Positions 27,337 to 37,722 of a stretch of DNA of 64,000 bases are shown here, piece after piece. The DNA lies in assembly GCA_021799355.1 (NCBI GenBank), contig JAJZAQ010000001.1:89448-153447 (forward strand). Direction: 5' to 3'. Within the stretch, counting starts at the first letter, position 1. Each line of letters starts with the position of its first letter. This stretch comes from Pseudomonadota bacterium. Its GTDB lineage: Bacteria; Pseudomonadota; Gammaproteobacteria; Burkholderiales; Burkholderiaceae_C. Below the pieces are notes generated by a model. The model was not told the origin of the DNA. It saw nothing but the letters and a program-made list of their open reading frames with translations, and ran no database searches. Both the position numbers and the translations under genes were made by a program.

Positions 27337-28233
27337 ATGTCCATTCGTCGCATCCTGTCTGCCTTGCTGCGCGGTTGTCTGCTGTGGGTCGGCGCCCTGG
27401 CCGCGGCAGCGCATGCCGCGCCGGTGCCGGTGGTCGCGGCAGAAAGCACATACGGCGTGATCGCCCAGGCCATCGGCGGTGACCAGGTCACCGTCGACAG
27501 CATCATCCGCAACCCCAACGTCGACCCGCACAGCTTCGAGGCCACGCCCGAAGTGGCGCGACAGGTGGCGCGTGCGCGTATCGTCCTGCTCAACGGCCTG
27601 GGTTACGACGCCTGGATGCAGCAGCTGCTGGCCGCCAACCCGGCGCCGCAGCGCGTGGTCATCGTGGCCGCGCAGCTCGATCCGTCGCGGATCATGGCAG
27701 ACAGGAATCCCCATGTGTTTTACGACCCGGTGGTGATGCAGCGGGTGGCGCAGCGTCTGACCGGTGAGCTGCAGCGCCTCGATCCGGCGCATGCCGCACA
27801 GTTCGCGCAGCGGCTGGCCGCGTTCGACGCCGGCTTGCGGCGCCTCATCGCGGCACAAGCCGCGCTGGCCATGGCGCATCCGCGGTTGCAGGTCAGCGCC
27901 ACCGAGCCGGTGGCCGGCTATCTGCTGCGGCAGTTGGGGTGGGTGAGCCTGGGGCAGAAACTGCAATTCGACGTGATGAACGGCACCGAGCCGTCACCCG
28001 CCGAGGTCGCCCGGTTCGAGGACGATTTGCGGCAGCACAAAGCCGCATTGCTGTTCTACAACCGCCAGGTCAACGATCCGCTGACCAGCCGTCTGCGCGC
28101 CATCGCCCGGCAGGCCGGAGTGGCTGTGGTCGGTGTGGACGAATTCGTTCCGCCGCAGACCAGCTACGTGCAATGGCAACTGCAGACGCTGGACGCCATC
28201 GGCCGGGCCTTGCGCAAGGACAGCCGGCATTGA
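27337..28233 (+). CDS. Metal ABC transporter, periplasmic substrate-binding protein (second system)
   Basis: A 298-residue cluster 9 solute-binding protein with a signal peptide ending near AAAAHAAPVP. Likely metal ligands are the His in NVDPHSFEAT, NPHVFYDP, the Glu/His region and GVDEFVPPQTS. The metal site NVDPHSFE and the lack of a His-rich loop differ from the first ZnuA, so manganese or another metal is possible. GTG at 27334 and ATG at 27337 are both usable. It is the first gene of a three-gene operon after a Zur-like box; its stop overlaps the ATPase start (TTGA). Confidence 0.85.
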   Translation: MSIRRILSALLRGCLLWVGALAAAAHAAPVPVVAAESTYGVIAQAIGGDQVTVDSIIRNPNVDPHSFEATPEVARQVARARIVLLNGLGYDAWMQQLLAANPAPQRVVIVAAQLDPSRIMADRNPHVFYDPVVMQRVAQRLTGELQRLDPAHAAQFAQRLAAFDAGLRRLIAAQAALAMAHPRLQVSATEPVAGYLLRQLGWVSLGQKLQFDVMNGTEPSPAEVARFEDDLRQHKAALLFYNRQVNDPLTSRLRAIARQAGVAVVGVDEFVPPQTSYVQWQLQTLDAIGRALRKDSRH

Positions 28234-29090
28234 ACGCGCTGACTGCAGCAGCATCGCCGGATTGGGCGATCGATGCCGAAGGTCTGCGCTGTCTGCTCGG
28301 CGGCCGCACCGTGGTCGATGGCCTGGATCTGCGTATCGCCTCAGGGCAGTTCGTCGGTGTGTTCGGTGCCAATGGCGCGGGCAAGACCACGCTGCTGCGC
28401 GCGTTGCTCGGTCTGGTGCCGGTGCAGGCGCAGCGCCTGCGGCTGCTCGGTGCCGAAGGCGTCAGCCGCCGCACGCAGGTGGGCTATGTGGCGCAGCGCG
28501 ACCCCGTCGGTGCCGACAGTTTTTTGCGCGTGCGCAGTTTCGTCGCCGCGGCGTGGCAGGGTGAGCGCTGGGGTCTGGGCTGGTCGCAGGCGGCGCAGCG
28601 CAATCTGGCGGTGGATCGGGCGCTGCGCGCCCTGGAAATCGGCGATCTGGCCGAGCGCGGGATGGACACGCTGTCCGGCGGGCAGCGGCAGCGCGTGCGC
28701 ATCGCCCAGGCGCTGGTCAATCCGGTGCGCATGCTGCTGCTCGATGAACCGTTGTCCAACCTCGATCCGCAGGCGCAGCAGCGCATTCTGCTCACCGCCC
28801 GCAGGCTGTGCAGCGAGCAGGGGATCACCGTGCTGATGACCGCGCACGACATCAACCCCCTGTTGCCGCACATGGATCGCGTGCTCTATCTGGCCGAAGG
28901 CCGCGGACGGCTGGGTACGGTGGACGAGGTGGTCAACGGCCCGGCGCTGAGCGCGCTCTACGGCGTGCCGATGGCCGTGGCGCGCGACGCAGGCTATGTG
29001 TTCATCCACCCCGCGCACGGCTTCATGGCCGAGGGCGCGGCGCATTGCTGCGACCCCGATCACGCGGCAAGCCACCGGGAGGGGGCATGA
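28230..29090 (+). CDS. Metal ABC transporter, ATP-binding protein (second system)
   Basis: A 286-residue ABC ATPase with Walker A GANGAGKTT, signature LSGGQRQRVRIAQAL, Walker B MLLLDEPLSNLD and switch His in MTAHDINPLLPH. The start is taken as TTG at 28230, which overlaps the preceding stop; no ATG lies before the conserved AEGLRCLLGGRTVVDGL region. The C-terminal tail HPAHGFMAEGAAHCCDPDHAASH is rich in His and Cys and could bind metal, an unusual feature for the ATPase subunit. It overlaps the permease by four bases. Confidence 0.88.
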   Translation: MNALTAAASPDWAIDAEGLRCLLGGRTVVDGLDLRIASGQFVGVFGANGAGKTTLLRALLGLVPVQAQRLRLLGAEGVSRRTQVGYVAQRDPVGADSFLRVRSFVAAAWQGERWGLGWSQAAQRNLAVDRALRALEIGDLAERGMDTLSGGQRQRVRIAQALVNPVRMLLLDEPLSNLDPQAQQRILLTARRLCSEQGITVLMTAHDINPLLPHMDRVLYLAEGRGRLGTVDEVVNGPALSALYGVPMAVARDAGYVFIHPAHGFMAEGAAHCCDPDHAASHREGA

Positions 29091-29902
29091 TCCTCGGTCT
29101 GGAATACGGTTTCATGCGGCATGCATTCGTCGCCGGCAGTGCCATTGCCGTGCTCGGCGCTGCCGTGGGCTATTTCATCACCCTGCGCCGTCAGGCGTTT
29201 GCCGCGCATGCGCTGTCGCATGTCGGTTTTGCCGGTGCCGCCGGGGCGATTTTGCTCGGCGCCAGCGCCTATCTCGGCCTGTTCACTTTCACCCTGGCCA
29301 GCGCGCTGGGGCTGGCGTTGACCGCAGGACGCCTGCGCGAGCGCGACGTGGGCATCGGCATGGTGCTGATGTTCGCCCTGGGGCTGGGCGTGCTGTTTCT
29401 CAACCTCTACACGGCAAACGCGCAATCGGCGATGAGCATTCTGTTTGGCAGCATCGTCGGCGTGACCGCGGCGCAGGCAGGGCTGTCGCTCGCCGTGTGC
29501 CTGGCTGGTCTGGCCGCGCTGGCGGTGATGTACCGGCCGCTGTGTTTCGCCAGCTTCAACCCCGAAGGTGCACAGGCGCGCGGTGTGAACACGCGGCGGC
29601 TGGATCTGCTGTTTCTCCTGCTGGTCGCGGTGACGGTGGCGATTGCCGTGCCGGTCATCGGGGCGCTGCTCATCTTCGCCCTGCTCATCGGCCCGGCGGC
29701 CACGGCACAGGCGCTCAGCCGCAGCGTGGGCGGCGGTATGGTGTTATCGATGGTGCTCGGCCTGATCGTCACCTGGAGCGGCCTGGCCGCTGCCTACACC
29801 ATCGGCTATCCAGCCAGCACGTGGATCGCCACGCTGAGTTTTGCCGCCTACGCGCTGGCCTTGCTCTGGCGCGCCCGACGGCATGCCGTGGTCGCCGAGT
29901 GA
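29087..29902 (+). CDS. Metal ABC transporter, permease (second system)
   Basis: A 271-residue ABC-3 family membrane protein with about eight hydrophobic segments. Signatures include YFITLRRQAFAAHALSHVGFAGAAGAILLG and VPVIGALLIFALLIGPAATAQAL. The ATGA overlap with the ATPase shows coupling. With the two preceding genes it makes a complete second importer for zinc or manganese. Sequence differs clearly from ZnuB at 9428-10225, so this is not a recent duplication. Confidence 0.92.
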   Translation: MILGLEYGFMRHAFVAGSAIAVLGAAVGYFITLRRQAFAAHALSHVGFAGAAGAILLGASAYLGLFTFTLASALGLALTAGRLRERDVGIGMVLMFALGLGVLFLNLYTANAQSAMSILFGSIVGVTAAQAGLSLAVCLAGLAALAVMYRPLCFASFNPEGAQARGVNTRRLDLLFLLLVAVTVAIAVPVIGALLIFALLIGPAATAQALSRSVGGGMVLSMVLGLIVTWSGLAAAYTIGYPASTWIATLSFAAYALALLWRARRHAVVAE

Positions 29903-29942
29903 TCCGCCCGCGCCGTTCCGTACTTCCCAACCCTTCCGACGT

Positions 29943-30344
29943 ATGAGCCAAACCCCCGCAAACCACCAGAGCACGCCGGCAGTCCCGATGCGCGTGATGC
30001 TGCGCGCCAAGTTGCACCGCGCCACGCTCACCGGCGCCGACCTGCACTACGAAGGCTCTTGCGGCATCGACCAGACCCTGCTCGATGCCTGCGACATCCT
30101 CCCCGGCGAACAGATCGAGATCTACAACGTGACCAATGGTGCGCGGCTGAGCACCTACGCCATCGCCGAGCCGCCGGGCAGCGGCCGCATCACCCTGAAC
30201 GGTTCGGCGGCGCGCCACGCCGCGCTCGGTGACCTGCTCATCATCTGTACTTACGCCCCGATGGACGACGCCACCGCGCGCGCATTTCGCCCGCGGATCG
30301 CGTTGCTCGATGCCGGCAACCGCATCGCCAGCATGAAGGAGTGA
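29943..30344 (+). CDS. panD: Aspartate 1-decarboxylase
   Basis: A small pyruvoyl enzyme that makes beta-alanine from aspartate for pantothenate. The self-cleavage site is YEGSCGID, where the Ser becomes the pyruvoyl group. VMLRAKLHRATLTGADL is the usual N-terminal block, followed by YNVTNGARLSTYAI and GSAARHAALGDLLIICTYA. The family start MRVMLRAK (ATG at 29988, 118 residues) is as likely as the upstream ATG at 29943 (133 residues); neither has a clear ribosome site. It stands alone, with ilvD converging on it. Confidence 0.93.
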   Translation: MSQTPANHQSTPAVPMRVMLRAKLHRATLTGADLHYEGSCGIDQTLLDACDILPGEQIEIYNVTNGARLSTYAIAEPPGSGRITLNGSAARHAALGDLLIICTYAPMDDATARAFRPRIALLDAGNRIASMKE

Positions 30345-30423
30345 GACCGGCAGGCCAGCAGCGCCGACGCCGCCTGGCGGGCAGACAGGCGGCGAGCCGG
30401 CGGCGTGTCGCCGTGACGGGCGT

Positions 30424-32112
<1,689 letters not shown>

Positions 32113-32272
32113 GGCTGGCAAGGAAGGCAAAACGTCAAAATTGCAATTGTCGCGCGAACGCGGCGCAGGCACTTTGCGCAAACCGGGTGGCAGACGTATC
32201 CAAAGGTAAATCCTGCCCCCGCGCCGGGCGCAGGGAGCGATTGCACGTGCCGACCCCGTACACTTCACGCCC

Positions 32273-33100
32273 ATGCTAGTTCACCCCGACTTCAACCCCA
32301 TCGCCCTGCAACTCGGCCCGATCAAGGTGCACTGGTATGGCATCATGTACCTGCTGGGCTTCATCACCTTCTGGCTGCTGGCGCAAAAGCGGCTGAAAGA
32401 CCAGCCTTACGCGCGCCAGGGCTGGACATCACGCGACATCGAGGACCTGCTGTTTGCCGGCGTGCTCGGGGTGATTCTGGGCGGGCGCACCGGTTACGTG
32501 CTGTTTTACCAGCCGGGGTACTACTTTTCGCACCCCGGCCAGATCGTCGCCGTGTGGGACGGCGGCATGTCGTTTCACGGCGGTCTGCTCGGCGTGATGG
32601 TCGCGGCCTTCTGGTTCGCGCGCTCACGGCGCTATTCATGGCTGCAGATCATGGATTTCGTCGCTCCGCTGATCCCGCCCGGACTGGCGTTTGGCCGCAT
32701 CGGCAATTTCATCAACGGCGAACTGTGGGGGCGTCCGGCGCCGGCGTGGTGGCCAGGGGCGATGATCTATCCCGAATCCGGCAGCATGGTGCCGCGGTTT
32801 CCGTCCGAACTGTACGAGATGTTTCTCGAAGGCATCGTGCTGTTTGCCGTGCTGTGGTGGCTGTCGCGCAGGGAGCGGCCGCGCGGCTTCATCGCCGGGT
32901 GTTTTGCGCTCGGCTACGGCCTGGCACGGTTTACCGCCGAATTTTTCCGCCAGCCTGACGCCTTCCTCGGTTACCTCTGGCTGCATCTGACCATGGGGCA
33001 GCTGCTGTCGCTGCCGCTCATCGCCCTGGGCATCGGCATGATCTGGTGGTCGCTGCGCAGGCAAAAACGCTTGCTCGCGCAGGGATTGTCGGCGAGCTGA
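32273..33100 (+). CDS. lgt: Phosphatidylglycerol-prolipoprotein diacylglyceryl transferase
   Basis: A 275-residue inner-membrane enzyme that attaches diacylglycerol to the lipobox Cys of prelipoproteins. The start [30 protein letters not shown], the region [16 protein letters not shown] and the signature [16 protein letters not shown] (near residue 140) are typical, as is the C-terminal [18 protein letters not shown]. Seven membrane segments are visible. It diverges from ilvD. Confidence 0.97.
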   Translation: MLVHPDFNPIALQLGPIKVHWYGIMYLLGFITFWLLAQKRLKDQPYARQGWTSRDIEDLLFAGVLGVILGGRTGYVLFYQPGYYFSHPGQIVAVWDGGMSFHGGLLGVMVAAFWFARSRRYSWLQIMDFVAPLIPPGLAFGRIGNFINGELWGRPAPAWWPGAMIYPESGSMVPRFPSELYEMFLEGIVLFAVLWWLSRRERPRGFIAGCFALGYGLARFTAEFFRQPDAFLGYLWLHLTMGQLLSLPLIALGIGMIWWSLRRQKRLLAQGLSAS

Positions 33101-33113
33101 CTGTGTGACGGTT

Positions 33114-33557
33114 TCACCCCGGCGGCTGCGCCTGCTCCGGGGCGGCGATGTCCAGCCCGAAAGGCTGCGCACGTCGGGCCAGTCGCAACACGGCGCGGTC
33201 GCGGCTCAACAGCCAGCGAGCCTGCCGGGCCAGCGCCAGGTCGATGAACATCTGGTCATTGCGGTCGATGCAGCGTAACTGCGCGTGTTGCGGTGCGGCA
33301 GTGCAGGGTTCGCCCCAGCGGCTGAACGCTTGCGACAGCTTGTCGGTCGATTGCTGTGCATCGAACCGTCGACTCAGCGCTGGGTACTGCGCCACGCGCA
33401 GCGCCTCGGCGAGCATCGCGGCGGTGTACAGCCAGCGGATGCGCTGCGCAACGATGGCCTGTGTCCAGGGCTGCACGCGCGGGTCGCCGAACAGCACCCA
33501 GTCGAGCACGATCTGGGTGTCGATGACCACGGCGGCGCGATCGGTGAAAGAGGCCAC
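33114..33557 (-). CDS. PIN domain protein (putative RNase)
   Basis: A 147-residue PIN-fold protein, with acidic residues expected for the metal site in VIDTQIVLDW, AEALRV, CIDRNDQMFIDLALA and LLSRDRAVL. PIN proteins often act as toxin RNases, and this one resembles the COG1569 type. No antitoxin gene lies next to it, so it may be a solitary PIN protein. The start is a GTG at 33557; a later GTG before VIDTQ is possible. It begins only about 20 bases after the end of the 6S RNA on the same strand. Confidence 0.7.
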   Translation of the reverse strand: MASFTDRAAVVIDTQIVLDWVLFGDPRVQPWTQAIVAQRIRWLYTAAMLAEALRVAQYPALSRRFDAQQSTDKLSQAFSRWGEPCTAAPQHAQLRCIDRNDQMFIDLALARQARWLLSRDRAVLRLARRAQPFGLDIAAPEQAQPPG

Positions 33558-33577
33558 AGGGTGCAGGTGCGGGGAAG

Positions 33578-33754
33578 GGTGTCTGCCGAAACCCGCGCGG
33601 GTGTTGATCCCTGAACCCTACTGGGACAGGTGGGCGAGGTCACTGTGTTTTGGGGACATCTGCGCGAGACGTCGCGCGCCCACACAAAATTTCCAAGCCC
33701 GAGGCACACATTTATCGGTTCAAGAAATGCCGACCCGAACGAGCCCGGCAGACA
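33578..33754 (-). ncRNA. ssrS: 6S RNA
   Basis: On the minus strand, directly after zapA, lies a 177-base segment closed by complementary ends TGTCTGCCG and CGGCAGACA. Inside are GAACCGATAAATGTG near the 5' side and GGGTTCAGGGATCAACACC near the 3' side, like the conserved parts of 6S RNA in proteobacteria. A -10-like TAGAAT lies just upstream at 33760-33765. zapA-ssrS is the usual order. 6S RNA mimics an open promoter and holds housekeeping RNA polymerase in stationary phase. Ends are approximate. Confidence 0.82.
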
Positions 33755-33794
33755 GCGGCATTCTACCCCTGCCGCAGCCGAGCGGGCAGGACGT

Positions 33795-34130
33795 TCAGAG
33801 CAACTGGCCGTCGGCGCCCAGGGCTTCGTCGAGCCGCTGGCTCAGCCGCGCCAGAACCTGGGCGTCTGCAGCATCCTGCGCTGCGTCGGACGCAGCCTGA
33901 GGGGGCGGCGCGCCCAGCGCCTGCCGGGCCTCGATCAAGCTGTGCGCCAGGTTGAGCGCGGCAAGCACGGCGATGCGCTCTCTCGCCCGCACCTTGCCCA
34001 TGTCGCGGATGGCGCACATTTCATTGTCCACTTCGCGCACCGCGGCCAGCAGCGCGGCCTGCTCGTCTGCAGGGCAGGCCAGGGTGTAGATCTGGCCCAT
34101 GATGTTCACATCCAACGTCGTGGTGGTCAT
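33795..34130 (-). CDS. zapA: Cell division protein ZapA
   Basis: A 111-residue FtsZ-ring stabiliser. LDVNIMGQIYTLACPADEQAALLAAVREVDNEM is the globular head and the following Ala-rich helix RERIAVLAALNLAHSLIEAR is the coiled-coil tail. The ORF opens far upstream but MTTTTLDV at 34130 is the family start. The start overlaps the zapB-like gene stop by four bases. 6S RNA follows. Confidence 0.92.
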   Translation of the reverse strand: MTTTTLDVNIMGQIYTLACPADEQAALLAAVREVDNEMCAIRDMGKVRARERIAVLAALNLAHSLIEARQALGAPPPQAASDAAQDAADAQVLARLSQRLDEALGADGQLL

Positions 34131-34369
34131 GCGGAAGTCTCGGGCTTGCCGGGGATGGAGGTCGTCTGCTCCAGCCGCAACAGCAGTTTGTCGATACGCT
34201 GCGTGGCGTCGAGCAGGCGCTGCCGCAGCTGGTCGCGCTCGGCTTCGAGCTGCTGCAGGCGCTCGCTGAGCAGGGCATTGGTGCGCTGCAGTTCGGCATG
34301 GCGCAGCAGCAGGCGCTCTACGCGCTCCTGCAACTGGGCCACGGCGGCAGAGGGCTGGCGTTCGTCCAT
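34127..34369 (-). CDS. ZapB-like / TIGR02449 family coiled-coil protein
   Basis: An 80-residue protein that is almost wholly coiled coil (LQERVERLLLRHAELQRTNALLSERLQQLEAERDQLRQRLLDATQRI). It lies directly upstream of zapA with a four-base ATGA overlap, an arrangement typical of this family in beta- and gammaproteobacteria. By analogy it helps organise the FtsZ ring together with ZapA. The sequence alone only shows the coiled coil; the division role is from context. Confidence 0.85.
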   Translation of the reverse strand: MDERQPSAAVAQLQERVERLLLRHAELQRTNALLSERLQQLEAERDQLRQRLLDATQRIDKLLLRLEQTTSIPGKPETSA

Positions 34370-34435
34370 GCCCCCATTCTACGGGGCGACGGCGGCACGG
34401 CGGCAAACCCGGGTGCAAACGACGTTAACATGCAG

Positions 34436-34640
34436 GATGTTGGTGCTCGCGCGGCTGTGGCCGCGCAGTTAAACGGGAAACAGGAAGAGCGCTGCCGCCG
34501 GCATGTCCTCCAGCCTGTGCTGCCCCCGCAACGGTCAGCGGCCGAAGGCGCATGCCTTCCGTCCGGACACGCGCCCCACTGAACCCAGCAAGGTTTGGGA
34601 AGGGGGTCCGGATCGTGCCGCCAGCCCGGATACCGGCCAA
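34436..34640 (+). promoter_or_regulatory. Cobalamin (AdoCbl) riboswitch
   Basis: The leader of btuB holds the conserved parts of the cobalamin riboswitch in order: GGTGCTCG, TTAAACGGGAAACAGGAAG, the B12-box region TGCCCCCGCAACGGT, CCCACTG, GGGAAGGGG and the closing CCCGGATACCGGCC. It should lower expression of the uptake genes when B12 is plentiful, probably by hiding the ribosome site, as no strong terminator follows. Confidence 0.95.
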
Positions 34641-34809
34641 CGACGAGAGGGCGGAGCCTCGGGCGGAGGCGGCGCATCCCAGCCAGGGTTGCGCAGCCGA
34701 ACCACGCTGCCCTGAACCGGTGATGCCCGCAGCCAGCCGCAGACCCGCCCTGACCGCGCCCAGCCGTGCGGGGGAACACGGCGGCGCATCCTCATCCGGA
34801 ACGTTGACC

Positions 34810-36753
34810 ATGTTCGAGCAGTTTGTCGCCCCCGGCGTCGCCGCGGCCGCCTCATGTCCGCGGCGCACAACCTCGCAGACCGTCGCCCAAACAACCGCGT
34901 TGCCGCGCAATGCGCTGGCCATTGCGCTGGCATTGCTCGCCGCTGGCGCGCATGCACAATCGACCGTACCCGACACGTCCCTGCCTCCCGTCGTGGTGTC
35001 CGCCACCGGCTATGCGCAGCCGCTGTCGCAGGCGCTGCCCAGCGTCAGCGTGATCACCCGCGAGCAGATCGAACAAAGCGGTGCGCAGAACCTCACCACG
35101 TTGCTGCAACAGGTCGCCGGGGTGCAGGTCACGAGCAACGGTGGGCCAGGGCAGAGCGGCAATGTCTATCTGCGTGGTTTTGGCGGCCCGGATGTGCTCG
35201 TGCTGCTCGACGGCGTGCCGATCAACGCGCAGGACAGCACCGGGGTGGCTTACCTCAACAACTTCACCACCGACCAGATCGAACGGGTGGAAATCATCCG
35301 CGGCAACGTCTCGGCGATCTACGGTTCCGGGGCGATCGGCGGCGTGGTGCTGATCACCACCCGCGGGGGCAGCAAGACACCGCAGGCCTCCGTGGGCATG
35401 ACGGCCGGCAGCCGCGGCACCTACACGACCTCGGCCAACGCCAGCGGAGTGGTCGGCAACACCGCGCTGCAGGCTGGGATCAGCCGCTACACGACGCAGG
35501 GCTTCAGCGCCGTCAACCCGGCGCAATGGGCCAACGCCAACCCCAACGCCAATGGCTACCGCAACACCACGCTGAACGGTTCGATCGCGCAAACGCTCGC
35601 CCCCGGGCAGACCCTCGGACTACGCGCGTTCCGCAGCGAAGGCCGCGCCAGCTACGACAGCTACGGCGCTTATGCCAGCCCGACCGACACGAACCTCAGT
35701 TCGACCACGCAAGAGCTGGTTCAACTCTTCAGCGACAACCGCCTCACCGCCGCCTGGCAGTCTCACCTCAGCGTGTCGCAACAGAGCACGACCAACACCG
35801 CGGAGAATTTCAGCGCCTATCCCTACAGCGGCAGCTACCGCACACGCATCCAGCAGCTGTTGTGGCGCAATGTGGTGTGGCTGGGGGCAGGCTGGACAGC
35901 CACCGGTGGGGTCGACTGGCAGCAGCAGTCGATTTCATCGATCACCGGGTCGATCGCCAGCAGGCAGCGCAACGCCAGGGCGGTGTTTGCCGGTGTCGAT
36001 GGCGCGTTTGGCGGTAACGACTTCCAGCTCAACCTGCGGCATGATGCGATCGACGGCTATAGCGGACAAAACAGCGTGTATTTGGGTTATGGCCGTGAGC
36101 TGGGCGCGGGTTTCAAGGCGATCGCCAGCTATTCCACCGCGTTCAATGCCGCGCCGCTGGGTTACCTTTACGCGCCGTACTACGGCAACCCCGATCTGCG
36201 GCCAGAGAAGGCGCACTCGGCCGAAGCGGGCCTGCAGTGGTCGCAGAGCGGCAATGTGCTGCGTGCCATGCTGTTCCAGACCAAGGCCACCGACCAGTGG
36301 CAGTACGACTTCACCACCAGCACCTTCCAGAACATCGCCAGTAGCCGCACGCGGGGGGTCGAGTTCAGCGGCCGTGGCGCGTGGAACGGCTGGGGGTACG
36401 ATGCCAATCTGACGCTGCAGCAGCCGGTGAATACCAGCCTACCGGGAGATCCCACGTTGCAGCGCCGCGCCCGCAGCATGGCCAACGTCACGCTCAACCG
36501 CGAAATTGGCGCGGTGTTGCTCGGCGCGGCAGTGCACTACAGCGGTGCCCGCTGGGACAATGGCCCCAGCGGGCGTGTCACCCTGGGCGGCTATACCACG
36601 GTCGATCTGACAGCCAGCGGTGCGATCACCCCGCAGTGGAGTTGGAACGCGCGGCTGCAAAACCTGTTCGACAAAAAGTACCAGACGGTTTACGGCTACA
36701 ACCGCGAGCCGTTTGGCGTGTTTGTCGGCGTGACCTGGCGGCCGGCGCTGTGA
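34810..36753 (+). CDS. btuB: TonB-dependent vitamin B12 receptor BtuB
   Basis: A 647-residue outer-membrane receptor. A signal peptide ends near AAGAHAQ, a TonB box-like PPVVVSAT follows, then the plug domain (LLQQVAGVQVTSNGGPGQSGNVYLRGFGG, VEIIRGNVSAIYGSGAIGGVV) and a 22-strand barrel ending in a TonB-receptor C-terminus (FGVFVGVTWRPAL). It needs ExbB/ExbD energy; such genes are at 56789-57845. The ATG at 34810 gives a long n-region of about 33 residues; a TTG at 34899 would give a standard signal, so the start is uncertain. It follows the B12 riboswitch. Confidence 0.93.
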   Translation: MFEQFVAPGVAAAASCPRRTTSQTVAQTTALPRNALAIALALLAAGAHAQSTVPDTSLPPVVVSATGYAQPLSQALPSVSVITREQIEQSGAQNLTTLLQQVAGVQVTSNGGPGQSGNVYLRGFGGPDVLVLLDGVPINAQDSTGVAYLNNFTTDQIERVEIIRGNVSAIYGSGAIGGVVLITTRGGSKTPQASVGMTAGSRGTYTTSANASGVVGNTALQAGISRYTTQGFSAVNPAQWANANPNANGYRNTTLNGSIAQTLAPGQTLGLRAFRSEGRASYDSYGAYASPTDTNLSSTTQELVQLFSDNRLTAAWQSHLSVSQQSTTNTAENFSAYPYSGSYRTRIQQLLWRNVVWLGAGWTATGGVDWQQQSISSITGSIASRQRNARAVFAGVDGAFGGNDFQLNLRHDAIDGYSGQNSVYLGYGRELGAGFKAIASYSTAFNAAPLGYLYAPYYGNPDLRPEKAHSAEAGLQWSQSGNVLRAMLFQTKATDQWQYDFTTSTFQNIASSRTRGVEFSGRGAWNGWGYDANLTLQQPVNTSLPGDPTLQRRARSMANVTLNREIGAVLLGAAVHYSGARWDNGPSGRVTLGGYTTVDLTASGAITPQWSWNARLQNLFDKKYQTVYGYNREPFGVFVGVTWRPAL

Positions 36754-36775
36754 CGCACGCCCAGCCCCGCGCGCG

Positions 36776-37720
36776 ATGAAGCTGCAAGTGGCAGCCGCTC
36801 GTGTGCTGCGGCCGCGGCTGTGGCGCTGGGGGCTGCCGCTGCTGCTTGCGGCGGTCGTTGCCGTGGCGCTGGCGGTGGGGGAGGGCGGCTGGGATGCGGC
36901 GCTGATCTGGCAGTTGCGGCTGCCGCGGGTGCTCGCCGGAGCCGGCGTAGGCGCGCTGCTGGCGCAGGCCGGGCTGGCAATGCAGATCGTGCTGCGCAAC
37001 CCGCTGGCCGATCCGTATGTGCTGGGTGCATCCGGCGGTGCCGGGTTGGGGGCGATCATCGCCCTACTGCTTGGAGCGGCGCTGTGGGCGGGCAGCGTGC
37101 TGGGCGCCGCAGCTGCGCTGCTGCTGCTGTTGCTCCTCGGCCGGCGCCTTCTGGCCAGCCGCGACGATGAAGCCGCGGCCCAACTCATTCTGCTCGGCGC
37201 CATGCTCGCCGCGCTCGCCGCGGCACTGTCCACCCTGCTGCTCAGCCTGGTGCCTGACGCGCAACTGCGCGGCGCGATGTTCTGGCTGGTGGGCAATCTT
37301 TCCGGAGCGGCGCATGGGGCTTGGCTTTGCGTCCTCGCGGTGTTCTTGAGCCTCTGGCTGGGCTGGCGGCAACGGCGTTACGACCGGCTGATGCTCGGCA
37401 GCGACGTTGCCTGGCTGCTCGGCGAGCCGGTGGCGCGCGCGCGGCTCGAACTGGTGCTGCTGGCCGCACTGGGCACGGGGGCGTCGGTCGCGGTCGCCGG
37501 GGCGGTGGGCTTCGTCGGACTGGTCGTGCCGCAGGCGTTGCGGCTGCTCGGGCTGCAGCGGCTGCGGGACCTGGCGTGGGCGGTGCCGCTGGCCGGCGCG
37601 GCGCTGGTGGTCGCCGCCGACACGCTGGCGCGCGCTGCAGCGATGCCGTATGAGCTTCCGGTCGGTGCGGTTACTGCGCTGGTGGGCGCGCCGGTGTTCA
37701 TCTGGATGTTGCGGCGTTGA
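36776..37720 (+). CDS. btuC: Vitamin B12 ABC transporter, permease
   Basis: A 314-residue FecCD-family membrane protein with about ten hydrophobic segments. RLPRVLAGAGVGALLAQAGLAMQIVLRNPLADPYVLGASGGAGLGAI is the family hallmark near residue 45, and AGAVGFVGLVVPQALRLL near 240 contacts the ATPase. It lies 22 bases after btuB and is probably under the same riboswitch. The stop overlaps a TTG that could start btuD. Confidence 0.94.
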   Translation: MKLQVAAARVLRPRLWRWGLPLLLAAVVAVALAVGEGGWDAALIWQLRLPRVLAGAGVGALLAQAGLAMQIVLRNPLADPYVLGASGGAGLGAIIALLLGAALWAGSVLGAAAALLLLLLLGRRLLASRDDEAAAQLILLGAMLAALAAALSTLLLSLVPDAQLRGAMFWLVGNLSGAAHGAWLCVLAVFLSLWLGWRQRRYDRLMLGSDVAWLLGEPVARARLELVLLAALGTGASVAVAGAVGFVGLVVPQALRLLGLQRLRDLAWAVPLAGAALVVAADTLARAAAMPYELPVGAVTALVGAPVFIWMLRR

Positions 37721-37722
37721 GC

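Noticed and set aside
33114-33557. Complete toxin-antitoxin pair
   Set aside because: A PIN protein is present but no small antitoxin gene is found on either side.
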